Positions 31,228-40,519 are shown, counted from the stretch's first letter. The stretch is DNA of 56,259 nt from Bryobacterales bacterium (GCA_020851555.1 JADZCM010000013.1:1-56259), one strand, 5' to 3'. The notes: generated by a model from the letters alone, not told the origin. Made by a program: numbers and translations.

Positions 31228-33651
31228 CTACCTCTTCACGGCCAGTATGGTGTCGGAAGGATCGAGGACCACTTTCACCGGCTGCTGCTTGAATGACGCT
31301 GAGAACTCCACCGGATCGCTATCGGTCCGTACCCAGTGTACGGCGGGACGGCCGGTCTTGAACTGAATCTCCACCGGCACCCAGGCGGAGAAATCCTCGT
31401 CCACGCCGGACTGCGTCACCTTGCCGGTGACGGTCCAGCCGGAGGCTCCGCCACGGATGGAGGACTGCAGCCTGAGAGCCGGAAGACCGGTCGAGTAAAC
31501 GTAGTTCTGGAAGAACGTCTCCAGGCCCGGGTCCGGTGAGCCGGGCGGCATGTACTTCGACGCGGCCAGGCGGAACTGCTCGGCGCTCAAAGCGGACCGG
31601 TTGTAGCGCTTCACCAACTCAGCCAGCATGGCGAAGAAACGGTCGTCGCCCATCCGGCGGCGCAGCATGTGTATGATCCACGAGCCCTTCTCGTAGACGA
31701 TGGTCTGCCAGGCCTGCGGCGCCTGGGATGACAGCAGGCGCCCGCCCCAGACAATGGGGCCGGTGGATTCTATTGTTCGGCCCTCGGAGGTTACGCTCAG
31801 CAGCCGCTTCCGGTATTCGGCCAGCACGGAGTCCAGCGCTTTCACTCCCCTTCGCTTTTCCAGGTAGAGCAGGGCCGAGTAGTTGGCCAGCGCCTCCATG
31901 AGCCAGGTGTTCTGCGGCCCCTGGGAAGAGACGGCATTGCCCCACCACTGGTGCGCCACCTCGTGAGCCGCGAGGATATCTGAGTAGAACGTCTCGAAAT
32001 AAGGCCCGGAAGCTGCGGCCGGGCGGTCTTCCGGCCTCAGGTAGGAAACCGTGGAGAGATAGAGCAGCCCGGGGAACCCTTGTCCGAACGTGCCGGGAAT
32101 CGGGGAAACGGTAAGGCTGCGCAGGGGAGGCGGACCGAAGCGCCCCGCCAGGAATTCGAGCGCGGAAGCGATCTCCGACGCAAGTTCCTTCAACTGTGAG
32201 GGCGGCGTCAGAACGGGAGGGACGATCTCCACCGGTACGGTTACGATTACCGTGCGCCGTGTGGCGGGATCGTAGAGGCGCCGCAGCATCGGCACCGTGG
32301 CGCCGGGTCTCGGCGGCGCGCGCAGCGCAGGCTCGACTTGCTTGTTGCCGTGGACCTCGACCCTGTACGGCCCTCGGGACATGCTGAACGTCTCGTAGTC
32401 CCCCAGGTTGAAGCCGAGAAACCGCACGGGTGTCTGTATGCGCGCGTGAATGAACCGGAAATCGCCTTCCACGCCCTCGTCCACCAGGTCGCCGGGAACC
32501 ACCAGGTTCAGATCGGCGGGATAGTAGAACCTGACCTCGTAGGTGGCGAACTCGAGCGGCAGGTTCGGGTACCAGTTGTCGCGGGCGCCGACGAAATAGA
32601 CATTGTTGCCGGAGGACTGAACGACTATGCCCTCCGTTTGAAACTCGACTTCGTAGCTCCGGCCGCGCTCGAGTGGAGAGGACGCGCGTAACAGGATCGT
32701 GGAGTCGCCGTCGCGGAGCAGGCTCTCGCGAAGGCTCTCTCTCTGGAGGTACTCCGCCGGCGCGCCGGCCAGATACGCGGCAGCCACCCGCATCCGCGAT
32801 GAAAGGGAGAATTCAAAGACCCGCCGGCCGCTCTCCGAGGGTGTCAGCGTGACTCGCGTGGTAACCTTGAGCGTCAGGTCCGGTTCCAACCGGGCTGCCA
32901 CCCTGTAATTGCTCAGCCGGAACCCCGCCCCCGGAGCGCGGCGGGACTGGTTCCGGAAGGAGCGGGCCTCGAAACTCGTCCAGGTGTCAAAGTAAGCGAC
33001 GCCGCCACGCTCGGCCACGCGGCCGATGACGATCTGCTCCTCCCTCCGCGGATCAAACAGGATGTCGAAGTTACCCAGTTGATCTCCGCGCAGCGCGCAG
33101 AAGAAGAAACCCGCGGAGGGGCCGGCCTCGGTCAGCGCATCCTCGGCCAGCCGGATCTCGAAGCTGGCGGTGAGATTGGCGACCGTGCCGTTCCACTCCT
33201 GCTCCAGCAGGACGCCCATCTCCGGACTCTTCCGCGGTTCGCCGGCTTCCAGGATCTGCTTCAAGAGAACCTCGCAGGTATCGTCGGAGAACACCATGAC
33301 GGCGAGCTTGAAGTGTTCATTCAAATTGGGAGACTTCGCGGAGCGGGAGAGAGCCAGCCTCTCGCTGCGGGTCGGCGGAAACACGAGCACTTCGGCGTCG
33401 CCCGCCTCCACTTCTCCCACGAAGAGCGCCGAGCGCCTGTATCCGTCCACGGCCTTGCCGAAAACCAGGTAGCCCTCGGTGAGATAGAACCGCAGATCCT
33501 CCTTGGCGAAGCTGACGTCGCGCACGCGGTAACACTCATCGCGGTCCAATCCGGCCGTGCGGATCTGGACGGCGAGATCGGCAGCCGTGCCTTCCCAGGC
33601 GCACTGAGCCGCGGGAAGCAGGAGCAGTAAGGGCGCAAGCCACCTCACCAT
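31228..33651 (-). CDS. exported M1-family metallopeptidase
   Basis: The protein has 807 residues with a signal peptide (MVRWLAPLLLLLPAAQCAW). The gluzincin zinc site is HEVAHQWWGNAVSS (about residue 555), with the third ligand Glu in WLMEALANYSALLYLEKRR; the substrate-side Tyr lies in the following region (TIVYEKGSWIIHMLRRRMG). The first 370 residues are beta-rich and unlike classical aminopeptidase N, as is common for Acidobacteria members. The GxMEN motif is replaced by GQGFPGLLYLS. It probably trims peptides in the periplasm or outside. TAGACT lies 6 nt before the ATG. Confidence 0.9.
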   Translation of the reverse strand: MVRWLAPLLLLLPAAQCAWEGTAADLAVQIRTAGLDRDECYRVRDVSFAKEDLRFYLTEGYLVFGKAVDGYRRSALFVGEVEAGDAEVLVFPPTRSERLALSRSAKSPNLNEHFKLAVMVFSDDTCEVLLKQILEAGEPRKSPEMGVLLEQEWNGTVANLTASFEIRLAEDALTEAGPSAGFFFCALRGDQLGNFDILFDPRREEQIVIGRVAERGGVAYFDTWTSFEARSFRNQSRRAPGAGFRLSNYRVAARLEPDLTLKVTTRVTLTPSESGRRVFEFSLSSRMRVAAAYLAGAPAEYLQRESLRESLLRDGDSTILLRASSPLERGRSYEVEFQTEGIVVQSSGNNVYFVGARDNWYPNLPLEFATYEVRFYYPADLNLVVPGDLVDEGVEGDFRFIHARIQTPVRFLGFNLGDYETFSMSRGPYRVEVHGNKQVEPALRAPPRPGATVPMLRRLYDPATRRTVIVTVPVEIVPPVLTPPSQLKELASEIASALEFLAGRFGPPPLRSLTVSPIPGTFGQGFPGLLYLSTVSYLRPEDRPAAASGPYFETFYSDILAAHEVAHQWWGNAVSSQGPQNTWLMEALANYSALLYLEKRRGVKALDSVLAEYRKRLLSVTSEGRTIESTGPIVWGGRLLSSQAPQAWQTIVYEKGSWIIHMLRRRMGDDRFFAMLAELVKRYNRSALSAEQFRLAASKYMPPGSPDPGLETFFQNYVYSTGLPALRLQSSIRGGASGWTVTGKVTQSGVDEDFSAWVPVEIQFKTGRPAVHWVRTDSDPVEFSASFKQQPVKVVLDPSDTILAVKR

Positions 33652-33657
33652 GTTCCC

Positions 33658-33663
33658 AGTCTA
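33658..33663 (-). promoter_or_regulatory. -10 box 6 nt before the M1 peptidase start
   Basis: TAGACT on the minus strand, then 6 nt and the ATG; same geometry as the M20, rlmN and aldo/keto reductase genes. Confidence 0.45.
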
Positions 33664-33706
33664 CGGCATGGGCAGCCGCCGGAGGCGAGGACGCGGAAGG
33701 CGCGGC

Positions 33707-34471
33707 TCACCCGCCCCGCCGCCACCAGCGGGACTTCTCCGCCGCCGGCTCATCACGGGGCTCGGGGAGAGGCCGTCCTGCCAGGGCGGCGGCCGGGTTC
33801 AGTTCGAACAGCCGCTCCGCCACCGCTGCCCCGTACTGTTCGCTCACCAGGCTGAAGGCCACATCCAGCCGCGGCGGCCGGTCCTCGCAGTCGTGCCCGT
33901 CGCTGGCCACAAACTGCACCAGCCCGCGCTTTAGAAGCTCCCTGGAAAACGAGCGCGCCCTGTGGCCGAATCTGCCGGACAGCGATTGCCCCGTGAGTTG
34001 AAGGCAGAAGCCTTTCCTGACCCACTCAGCCAGCGTCCCGATGTGGTCCTGCAAGACGCCAACTCTCTCCGGGTGCGTGACCACCGGGATCATGCCCGCG
34101 CCCGAGAGGCGCTCCAGCACCTCGCCGGCGGTGCGGACGTTCAACATGCCGGGCAACTCCACCAGCAGGTAGTCGCCGTGGCCGATCGTGTACTTTGTGG
34201 GATTGGCCAACGCGTCTTGAACGTTCTCGTAGTGAACGTGGAAGTCACAACCGTAGTGAATGCGGACCACGCCGCCGCAGGCGGCCGAGAGCTCGGCCGC
34301 CCGGGCTTCGGCCACTGCCGGTTCAAAGGGGTATTGAAGGTCGGCGTGGGGGGAGGCGACAATGTCGGTGGTTCCGGTCTCAGCCGCCAGCCGGGCCATC
34401 TCGACGCTGACTCCGAGATCCGGCGAGCCGTCGTCCAGACCGGGCAGGATGTGACAGTGTATGTCGATCAT
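33707..34471 (-). CDS. CpsB/YwqE-type PHP-family tyrosine phosphatase
   Basis: This 254-residue metal-dependent phosphatase has the PHP fold. The conserved blocks are MIDIHCHILPGLDDGSPDL (first metal His pair and Asp), DIVASPHADLQYPF, YGCDFHVHYENV, PVVTHPERVGVLQDH and LVQFVASDGHDCEDRPPRL. Members such as CpsB and YwqE remove phosphate from tyrosine kinases that control capsule or exopolysaccharide length. No kinase or Wzx/Wzy gene is in this window. It is last in a run with the DUF948-like and YtxH genes (27- and 38-nt gaps). Confidence 0.85.
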   Translation of the reverse strand: MIDIHCHILPGLDDGSPDLGVSVEMARLAAETGTTDIVASPHADLQYPFEPAVAEARAAELSAACGGVVRIHYGCDFHVHYENVQDALANPTKYTIGHGDYLLVELPGMLNVRTAGEVLERLSGAGMIPVVTHPERVGVLQDHIGTLAEWVRKGFCLQLTGQSLSGRFGHRARSFSRELLKRGLVQFVASDGHDCEDRPPRLDVAFSLVSEQYGAAVAERLFELNPAAALAGRPLPEPRDEPAAEKSRWWRRGG

Positions 34472-34498
34472 GCCGAGCCGCAGGCCTGACCCGGCAGG

Positions 34499-35005
34499 CT
34501 AGATGAACATCTCCTCGTCGCTGGTGGCGCGCTCGACGGACAGGCGGTTGCGGCTGAGGAAATACCGGGCGCCGGCCTGCACGCCGGCCACCAGGGCCGT
34601 CAACTCGCGCACCGGACGGATGACTCCCCGGTTGAGAAGCCTCACCGCCTCGCTGAGGCGGCCGGTCGCATCGTCGATAATCAGCTCAACGCGCTCCATC
34701 TGAATCCTGGCGCGGCCGGTGATATCTCCGAGCGCCTCTTCCGTCCTGGTGAGTTGCCTGAACGCCAGGTCCAGAACCTCGGCCGACTTGGCCGCCACTT
34801 CGGAGATTTGCCGGCGGCTATCCTCCATGGTGCGCTGAGCCGACACGACGAAGGACTGGGTCTGGCCGGCTATGACCGCAACCTGGTCGCGGATCTCCTT
34901 CCATGCCTTGTACATCCCCAAGAGCAGGGCGGCCTGAAGCACCAAAGCGGCGCCGGCTACGATCACGGCGCCAGTCATAACGTACAGCAGTGCGTCAGAG
35001 GTCAT
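34499..35005 (-). CDS. DUF948-like membrane-anchored helical protein
   Basis: The protein has 168 residues. One hydrophobic segment (about 6-32, VMTGAVIVAGAALVLQAALL) is followed by a long amphipathic helical region: KEIRDQVAVIAGQTQSFVVS, DSRRQISEVAAKSAEVLDLA, RLSEAVRLLNRGVIRPVREL. The arrangement is that of DUF948-type proteins, single-pass with an apolipophorin-like helix bundle, often beside YtxH as here. The function is unknown, but general-stress and envelope roles are discussed for the pair. The last 15 residues are polar. Confidence 0.7.
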   Translation of the reverse strand: MTSDALLYVMTGAVIVAGAALVLQAALLLGMYKAWKEIRDQVAVIAGQTQSFVVSAQRTMEDSRRQISEVAAKSAEVLDLAFRQLTRTEEALGDITGRARIQMERVELIIDDATGRLSEAVRLLNRGVIRPVRELTALVAGVQAGARYFLSRNRLSVERATSDEEMFI

Positions 35006-35043
35006 GAGTATCCGGGGTGCTTCTGCCCTTACAGGCTATCCGG

Positions 35044-35355
35044 TCAGCTTTCGCCGGCCGCTTCGTCCGCGGGAGCGTCGGCGAGCGCCTCCCGATAAGC
35101 CCGCTTGCCGGCCTCGACAGCCGCGCTCAACTGGTCCTTCTGGCGGGCGACGGCGGTCTTGCCCCTCTCCACCAGGTTCCCGGCCGAGTCGTACAGCGTC
35201 TCTCCCTGTCTCTTCAGATAGTCCTTGCCCTCATCGGCTTTCGTCCGGAGCAGCCGCCGCGTCTCCTCGCCCGACTGCGGCGCGAACAGAATCCCGACCG
35301 CGACGCCGATGCCCAGGCCCAACACAAAGTAGGTAAACTTGTTCTCTTCAGCCAT
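35044..35355 (-). CDS. YtxH-domain protein
   Basis: The protein has 103 residues from the ATG at 35355 (AAGGGAAG upstream). The hydrophobic glycine-rich helix FTYFVLGLGIGVAVGILFAP, followed by QSGEETRRLLRTKADEG, is the YtxH signature. The remaining 60 residues are a charged amphipathic helix (KDQLSAAVEAGKRAYREALAD). Such proteins are small membrane-attached stress proteins of unclear biochemical role. It begins a three-gene run and is divergent from recX with a 66-nt gap. Confidence 0.85.
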   Translation of the reverse strand: MAEENKFTYFVLGLGIGVAVGILFAPQSGEETRRLLRTKADEGKDYLKRQGETLYDSAGNLVERGKTAVARQKDQLSAAVEAGKRAYREALADAPADEAAGES

Positions 35356-35421
35356 GCCCGCTTCCCTTGCCTGCGTGATTTCTAAGGCTTCCATCCGCAT
35401 ACTAACATAGAGAAGCGTTCG

Positions 35422-35958
35422 GTGGCGCAGAAAAAGCCCAAACCGCTGGACAAGGACCGTCTCTGGGAGTACGCGCTCCGCGCGCTGGGAGCCCGCGCGC
35501 ACTCGGTCTCGGAGCTTTCCACGAAACTGCGCCGGCGCGCCGGACGCGCCGAAGACGTAGGCGACGTATTGGCCCGGCTGAAGCAGGCGGGATACCTCGA
35601 TGACCGGCGCTTCGCCCAGTTCTACGCGGCTTCCCGCCTGGAGAACGCGGGCCTGGGCCGGGCGCGAGTCCTGCGCGACCTGAAGGCCAGGCGGGTGGCC
35701 CCGGCCGTCGCCGAGCAGGCCGTGGGCAGCGCCTACCGGGATGTCGATGAGCTTCGTCTGATTGAGGCGTTCCTGGAGCGCAAGTACCGTTCGGTGCGGT
35801 TGGGTTCTCACCTTTCGGACCCGCGCCGGATGGCGGCTGCTTACCGCCGGCTGCGGCTGGCGGGCTTCTCCTCGGGCAACGTCATCCGGGTGCTCAAGCG
35901 CTTCTCCGCGATGGCGGAAGAACTGACGGCCCTGGAGGATGCGGAGCCGGAAACGTAG
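35422..35958 (+). CDS. recX: RecX-family regulator of RecA
   Basis: This 178-residue all-helical protein binds and limits RecA filaments. It has the family's three-helix repeats: [40 protein letters not shown] (the D-D-x-R-F-A block), [18 protein letters not shown] and [19 protein letters not shown]. The start is a GTG at 35422. recA is not adjacent, unlike in many genomes. The last 65 nt overlap the 3' end of the convergent rlmN gene, so the two transcripts are complementary there. Confidence 0.9.
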   Translation: MAQKKPKPLDKDRLWEYALRALGARAHSVSELSTKLRRRAGRAEDVGDVLARLKQAGYLDDRRFAQFYAASRLENAGLGRARVLRDLKARRVAPAVAEQAVGSAYRDVDELRLIEAFLERKYRSVRLGSHLSDPRRMAAAYRRLRLAGFSSGNVIRVLKRFSAMAEELTALEDAEPET

Positions 35959-37009
35959 CGGCCGGCGAGGCTTCCGGGCTGATCGCCGTCAGGCGCTTCA
36001 ACTGGCCGCACGCCGCATAGATGTCGCGGCCTCTCGGCTTCCGGACGAAGCAGGGCAAGGACCGGCGGACGATGGCCTGAAACGACGCGACCCGCTCCGG
36101 CGGCGGGCTTTCGAACGGAATTCCCTGCCCCGGATTGTGGGCAATCAGATTCAGCTTGCACTTCAGGCCGGCGATCAACCGCACCACGCGGCGCGCGTCC
36201 GCGTCGGTGTCGTTCACCCCGCGAAGCAGGACGTACTCGAACGTCAGGCTCTCCCAGGCGCGCAACGGGTAGGCACGGCAGGCCTCGATGAGGCCGGCGA
36301 GGGGGTACTTCCGCGTGACCGGCATCAGTTCGCGCCTCTGCTCCTCGGTGGAGGCGTTCAGCGAAACCGCCAGCTTGGGCCGCACAGGCTCCCGGCCCAG
36401 TTCGGCCATTTTGGGGATAATCCCGGCGGTCGAGAGCGTGATGCGCCGGGGCGACAGGCCCACGCCCCGGGCGTCCGTCAGCAACCGGGTCGCCTTGAGG
36501 ACGCCCGGCAGGTTGAGAAGCGGCTCTCCCATCCCCATCATGACCACGTTCACGCGGCGGTCGAGAGGCGAGAGGCCGTTGTCACGCGCTACCGCCAGAA
36601 CCTGGCCGACGATCTCCCCGGCCGTGAGATTCCGCTCCAGCCCCAGGAGGGCGGTCAGGCAGAACTTGCAGTCGAGCGGGCAGCCGATCTGGGTCGAGAT
36701 GCAGATCGTATCCCGTGATGTCTCCGGCATCAGAACCGCTTCCACCGTCCGGCCGTCTCCGAGTTCGAGCAGGTAGCGCCGCGTTCCGTCCATAGACTCA
36801 AAGCGCCGGCGCAGCCTCGGCCGGCCCACGCTGAACCCGGCTTCGAGGTCGCGGCGCAAGCCGGCGGGCAGGGTCGTGACTTCGGCCAGGCGCTCACTCC
36901 CCTGGCGGTAGATCGCGTCGTAGATCTGCCGGGCGCGAAACGGGGGAAGCTCCGCATTCAGCCGCGCGGCGATCTCCGTAACGTCTAGCCCTAAAAGGAC
37001 TTCCGGCAT
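35894..37009 (-). CDS. rlmN: 23S rRNA (adenine-2503-C2)/tRNA methyltransferase
   Basis: This 371-residue radical-SAM enzyme methylates C2 of A2503 in 23S rRNA and of A37 in some tRNAs. The cluster motif is [18 protein letters not shown] (CX3CX2C, about residues 109-116). Other marks are [41 protein letters not shown] and, near the C-terminus, the catalytic Cys in [11 protein letters not shown]. After that Cys about 40 extra Pro/Ser/Ala-rich residues run into recX; the family usually ends soon after it. TAGACT lies 6 nt before the ATG. Confidence 0.95.
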   Translation of the reverse strand: MPEVLLGLDVTEIAARLNAELPPFRARQIYDAIYRQGSERLAEVTTLPAGLRRDLEAGFSVGRPRLRRRFESMDGTRRYLLELGDGRTVEAVLMPETSRDTICISTQIGCPLDCKFCLTALLGLERNLTAGEIVGQVLAVARDNGLSPLDRRVNVVMMGMGEPLLNLPGVLKATRLLTDARGVGLSPRRITLSTAGIIPKMAELGREPVRPKLAVSLNASTEEQRRELMPVTRKYPLAGLIEACRAYPLRAWESLTFEYVLLRGVNDTDADARRVVRLIAGLKCKLNLIAHNPGQGIPFESPPPERVASFQAIVRRSLPCFVRKPRGRDIYAACGQLKRLTAISPEASPAATFPAPHPPGPSVLPPSRRSA

Positions 37010-37015
37010 ATCTCC

Positions 37016-37021
37016 AGTCTA
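37016..37021 (-). promoter_or_regulatory. -10 box 6 nt before the rlmN start
   Basis: TAGACT on the minus strand, followed by 6 nt and the ATG at 37009. The gap holds GGAGAT, too close to the ATG to be a normal ribosome site. Confidence 0.45.
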
Positions 37022-37068
37022 GCATCCGCGTGTGGGACAATAAAAAGTGAAGGAAGTTCCGCACTTCA

Positions 37069-38355
37069 ATGGCTGCCTCCGGCGGGACCGGCCGCGACAT
37101 TTCGGTGTCCACGCTTGCCAACGGGATGCGTCTGATCACGGAGTTCATCCCGCATGTGCGATCCATCGCCGTGGGTGTCTGGATGGGCACCGGATCCCGG
37201 CAGGAGTCTGCCGAGCAGAACGGCATCTCCCACTTCATCGAGCACATGTTGTTCAAAGGAACCAGGAATCGCTCGGCGGAGGAGATCGCTCGCGCGGTGG
37301 ATTCCATCGGCGGCCACCTCGACGCCTTCACGGCCAAAGAGACGGTCAGTTACAGCGCCAAGGTTGTGGACGAGCACCTTCCGATCGCGTTCGACATTCT
37401 CTCCGACCTGGTGCTGCACCCGCTGTTTCAGCCCGAGGACATCGAGAAAGAGAAGGGCGTGGTCCTCGAAGAACTGAAAATGGAGGCCGATAACCCCGAG
37501 TACCTGGTTCACGAGCTCTTCTCGGCCAGTTTCTGGAAAGGGCATTCGCTCGGCAAGCCCATCCTCGGCACGCGCGAAACGGTGAGGCGCTTCTCCCGCG
37601 AAACCGTCGAGGACTACTACCGGCGGGTCTACGTGCCCTCCAACATCGTCATTACGGCGGCGGGCAATCTGGACCACGGAAGACTCCTGGAGATGACCAG
37701 GGCGCGGTTCGAGGAATTACCGGCCAACGGCCCGGTCGCCCGGGACGTTGCCCCTTCGACGCACGCCCGGATTAACCTGAGGCAGAAAAAGTCCCTGGAA
37801 CAGATACATGTATGCCTCGGGGTGCCCTGTTATCCGATGCCGCACGAGAAGCGCTATGCCGCCTCGGTGCTGAACACGCTGCTGGGCGGCGGGATGAGCA
37901 GCCGGCTTTTCCAGAACATACGCGAGAAGCGGGGGCTCGTGTACGCCGTCTTCTCGGAGATCTCCGCATTCCGTGACACCGGCTGCATCTCCCTTTACGC
38001 CGGAACCTCCCGCGAGTCGCTCCGCGAAGTAGTGCGCCTGATCCTGGAGGAGTTCCGCCGGCTTAAGCAGGAACTCGTTCCCGAGGAGGAACTGCGCCGG
38101 GCCAAGGACAACCTGAAAGGAGCCCTGCTCCTCGGCCTGGAGTCAACTTCGAGCCGCATGGCGAACCTGGCGCGGCAATACCTCTATTTCGGCCGCTTCT
38201 ATGGCCTGGAGGAGATGGCCGCCAGCGTCGAGCAGGTCACTGCCGGCGAGATCCAAGAGGCCGCACGGAGCTTCTTCGACACCAGGCACGTCGCGCTTTC
38301 GGTGGTCGGCAACCTCGACGGGGTCAGGTTTTCGCGCAAGGACCTGGCCTGTTAG
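37069..38355 (+). CDS. M16-family zinc processing peptidase
   Basis: This 428-residue cytosolic peptidase is of the mitochondrial processing peptidase/PqqL type. The inverted zinc motif HFIEHMLFKGT (about residue 57), with distal Glu in SAEEIARAVDSIGGHLDAFTAKE and the E of EDIEKEKGVVLEELKMEAD, is intact (each shown separately), so it is probably active alone. The C-terminal domain includes HEKRYAASVLNTLLGGGMSS. No signal peptide is present. GAAGGAAG lies about 14 nt before the ATG. It is divergent from rlmN and has no strict partner in the next gene. Confidence 0.92.
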   Translation: MAASGGTGRDISVSTLANGMRLITEFIPHVRSIAVGVWMGTGSRQESAEQNGISHFIEHMLFKGTRNRSAEEIARAVDSIGGHLDAFTAKETVSYSAKVVDEHLPIAFDILSDLVLHPLFQPEDIEKEKGVVLEELKMEADNPEYLVHELFSASFWKGHSLGKPILGTRETVRRFSRETVEDYYRRVYVPSNIVITAAGNLDHGRLLEMTRARFEELPANGPVARDVAPSTHARINLRQKKSLEQIHVCLGVPCYPMPHEKRYAASVLNTLLGGGMSSRLFQNIREKRGLVYAVFSEISAFRDTGCISLYAGTSRESLREVVRLILEEFRRLKQELVPEEELRRAKDNLKGALLLGLESTSSRMANLARQYLYFGRFYGLEEMAASVEQVTAGEIQEAARSFFDTRHVALSVVGNLDGVRFSRKDLAC

Positions 38356-38393
38356 ACCGCATCCGCCCCAGGGTAAACTGTAAGGGCCACACT

Positions 38394-39191
38394 ATGCGGG
38401 CCGTCCTCACGTCTGTGTGCCTGCTGTTCTGCCTGGCCCTTGCGGCCCCGGCAGCGGACCTCACGGCGCTGGAGCCCACCGGCTACGTGAACGACTTCGC
38501 GCGTGTGATCGATCCATCCACCCGTTCGGCCTTGGAGCAGTACTGCGCCGGCGTGGAACGGGCCACCGGCGCTCAGATCGCCGTGGTCACCGTGGACACC
38601 CTTGCCGGCGAGCCGGTTGAAGACGCCGCCAATGCGCTCTACCGCAGGTGGGGGATCGGCAAGAAAGGCTCGGACGAAGGCGCGCTGCTGCTGCTGGTGA
38701 TCCAGGACCGCAAGATGCGGCTGGAGATCGGCTACGGGCTGGAGCCGATCATCCCCGACGGCTTCGCAGGCGGCGTCCTGCGGACCATGCGCCCGGCTCT
38801 GCGTGAATCGCAGTACGGCGAGGCCGCCATGGAGGCGGTGCGCACCCTGGGGTCCCGTATCGCGGAGTCCAAAGGAGTGACGATTGACACGGCGTTGCCC
38901 CGCCGTAACCGCCGCTCCACGCCGCCGCTCAACTGGCCGGTTCTGCTGCTCGGAGGGTTCTTCCTGCTTTGGGCTATGGGGGCGGCGGCAGGCAGGCGCC
39001 GGGGCGGCGGAAGATGGAGCGGCGGTTCGGGGACCGGCATGCTCACCGGCATGATCATCGGGAACCTGCTGGGCCGGTCGCTCGGCGGGCAACGCGGCGG
39101 GGGCGGTTTCGGCGGATTTGACTCGGGGGACAGCTTCGGCGGTTTCGGCGGAGGATCCTCGGGAGGAGGCGGCGCCTCCAGCAGTTGGTGA
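38394..39191 (+). CDS. TPM-domain (YgcG-like) membrane protein
   Basis: The protein has 265 residues. A signal peptide (MRAVLTSVCLLFCLALAAPA) leads to a TPM domain (about 25-165: YVNDFARVIDPSTRSALEQY, GAQIAVVTVDTLAGEPVED, RRWGIGKKGSDEGALLLLV, MRLEIGYGLEPIIPDGFAG). A transmembrane helix follows (about 183-202, WPVLLLGGFFLLWAMGAAAG). The tail is Gly-rich and ends GGGGASSSW. TPM proteins are often encoded beside LemA, as here, and are linked to envelope stability or photosystem repair in other phyla. A TAAACT box lies 14 nt before the ATG. Confidence 0.88.
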   Translation: MRAVLTSVCLLFCLALAAPAADLTALEPTGYVNDFARVIDPSTRSALEQYCAGVERATGAQIAVVTVDTLAGEPVEDAANALYRRWGIGKKGSDEGALLLLVIQDRKMRLEIGYGLEPIIPDGFAGGVLRTMRPALRESQYGEAAMEAVRTLGSRIAESKGVTIDTALPRRNRRSTPPLNWPVLLLGGFFLLWAMGAAAGRRRGGGRWSGGSGTGMLTGMIIGNLLGRSLGGQRGGGGFGGFDSGDSFGGFGGGSSGGGGASSSW

Positions 39192-39203
39192 CACGGTGAG
39201 AAC

Positions 39204-39914
39204 ATGGAACGAGTTCTGAAGCAGTTGGTGGAGCGGCTCACCAAGGCCTACCAGGACCGGCTCGTGTCCGTGGTCCTGTACGGCTCGGCGGTCGCGGGAG
39301 ACCACCACGGGAGGTTCTCCGATCTCAACATCCTGGCCGTCCTGCGCGAGGTGACGCCCCGCGAGCTAGGCGAATCGGCGGGCGTCTTCCGCTGGTGGAG
39401 AGGGCTGGGCTATCCGGCGCCCCTGCTGTTGAGCCTGGAAGAGATCAGAGGCTCGACGGACTGCTTCCCCATCGAGTTCCACGACATCCGGGAGCGGCAC
39501 AGGACGCTGTTCGGCGAGGACGTGGTTAGCGATCTCGAGGTGGACCGGTCCTTCTATCGCGCCCAGGTGGAGCACGAACTGCGGGCCAAGTTGCTGAGGC
39601 TGCGCCAGAAAGCCGCCGGGGTCATGAACGAGAAAGACCTGTTGCTGGCTCTGCTCGCCGACTCCGTGTCGACGTTCTCGGTTCTGTTCCGGCATGCCCT
39701 GCTGCTGCACGGGGCCGAGGCAGCTTTCGGAAAGCGGCAGGTCCTGGAACAGGCCACCTCGCGGTTTGGGTTCGATCCGGCCCCCTTCCGCGCACTGCTC
39801 GACCTGCGCGAAAAGAAGGTCAAGCCGCGGGAGTTGCAGCCCGTGCCGCTGCTCAGCGAATATCTGAAACAGATTCAGGTTGTGGTTGACGCCGTAGACC
39901 GGCTGGAGAAATGA
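39204..39914 (+). CDS. nucleotidyltransferase-like protein between TPM and LemA genes
   Basis: The protein has 236 residues. The N-terminal 110 residues resemble a minimal MNT/pol-beta nucleotidyltransferase: SVVLYGSAVAGDHHGRFSDLN fits GSxxxGxxxxxSDxD except that the second Asp is Asn. A helical C-terminal half follows (about 115-236, YRAQVEHELRAKLLRLRQKA, LLALLADSVSTFSVLFRHAL), like the HEPN-type four-helix bundles that pair with MNT domains. It may therefore be a fused MNT/HEPN-like protein. There is no signal or membrane segment. The gaps to its neighbours are 12 and 7 nt, so it belongs to the TPM-LemA operon. Confidence 0.7.
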   Translation: MERVLKQLVERLTKAYQDRLVSVVLYGSAVAGDHHGRFSDLNILAVLREVTPRELGESAGVFRWWRGLGYPAPLLLSLEEIRGSTDCFPIEFHDIRERHRTLFGEDVVSDLEVDRSFYRAQVEHELRAKLLRLRQKAAGVMNEKDLLLALLADSVSTFSVLFRHALLLHGAEAAFGKRQVLEQATSRFGFDPAPFRALLDLREKKVKPRELQPVPLLSEYLKQIQVVVDAVDRLEK

Positions 39915-39921
39915 GGCTGAC

Positions 39922-40488
39922 ATGAGAGTGCTGCTGATTGTTCTGGGAGCCTTGCTGGTGTTGGGGCTTGTGTTCGGGGTACAGGTGAAGAACGTCTACA
40001 ACGATCTCTACGCCCAGCGGGAGGGCATCAACGGACAGTGGGCCCAGGTGGACGTCGCGCTCCAGCGGCGGGCGGACCTTATTCCCAACCTCGTGGAGAC
40101 GGTAAAGGGCTTCGCCAAGCAGGAGCGCGGGATCATGGAAGCCGTCGCCGAGGCTCGCGCGGGCCTGCTGAACGCCCGCACGCCGCAAGAGAAGATCGAA
40201 GCCAACGCCCGGCTGGAAGGTGCGCTGGGACGGCTCCTGCTGGTGGTGGAGAACTACCCCAACCTCAAGTCCAACGAGAACTTCATGCGGCTTCAGGACG
40301 AACTGGCGGGAACGGAGAACCGCATCGCCATCGCCCGCCGCGACTACAACGAGCGGATTCTCCGGTACAACACCAGCATCGGGCTGTTTCCGAGCAACCT
40401 GGTCGCCGGGATATTCGGCTTCCAGCGCAACGATGCCTACTTCAAAACGGAGCCCGCGACCCGCGAAGCCCCCAAGGTTGCGTTCTAG
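39922..40488 (+). CDS. lemA: LemA-family protein
   Basis: The protein has 188 residues. One N-terminal membrane helix (MRVLLIVLGALLVLGLVFGV) precedes a four-helix bundle with the family blocks KNVYNDLYAQREGINGQWAQ, LQRRADLIPNLVETVKGFAK, EGALGRLLLVVENYPNLKS and TENRIAIARRDYNERILRYN, ending NTSIGLFPSNLVAGIFGFQ. These motifs are close to complete for the family. LemA proteins are envelope-associated with no settled biochemical role. The gene ends the TPM-nucleotidyltransferase-LemA operon and converges with the treT-like gene. Confidence 0.95.
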   Translation: MRVLLIVLGALLVLGLVFGVQVKNVYNDLYAQREGINGQWAQVDVALQRRADLIPNLVETVKGFAKQERGIMEAVAEARAGLLNARTPQEKIEANARLEGALGRLLLVVENYPNLKSNENFMRLQDELAGTENRIAIARRDYNERILRYNTSIGLFPSNLVAGIFGFQRNDAYFKTEPATREAPKVAF

Positions 40489-40519
40489 CGGCGCGGGCGC
40501 CGGGCTTCGGCGGCCCTGT

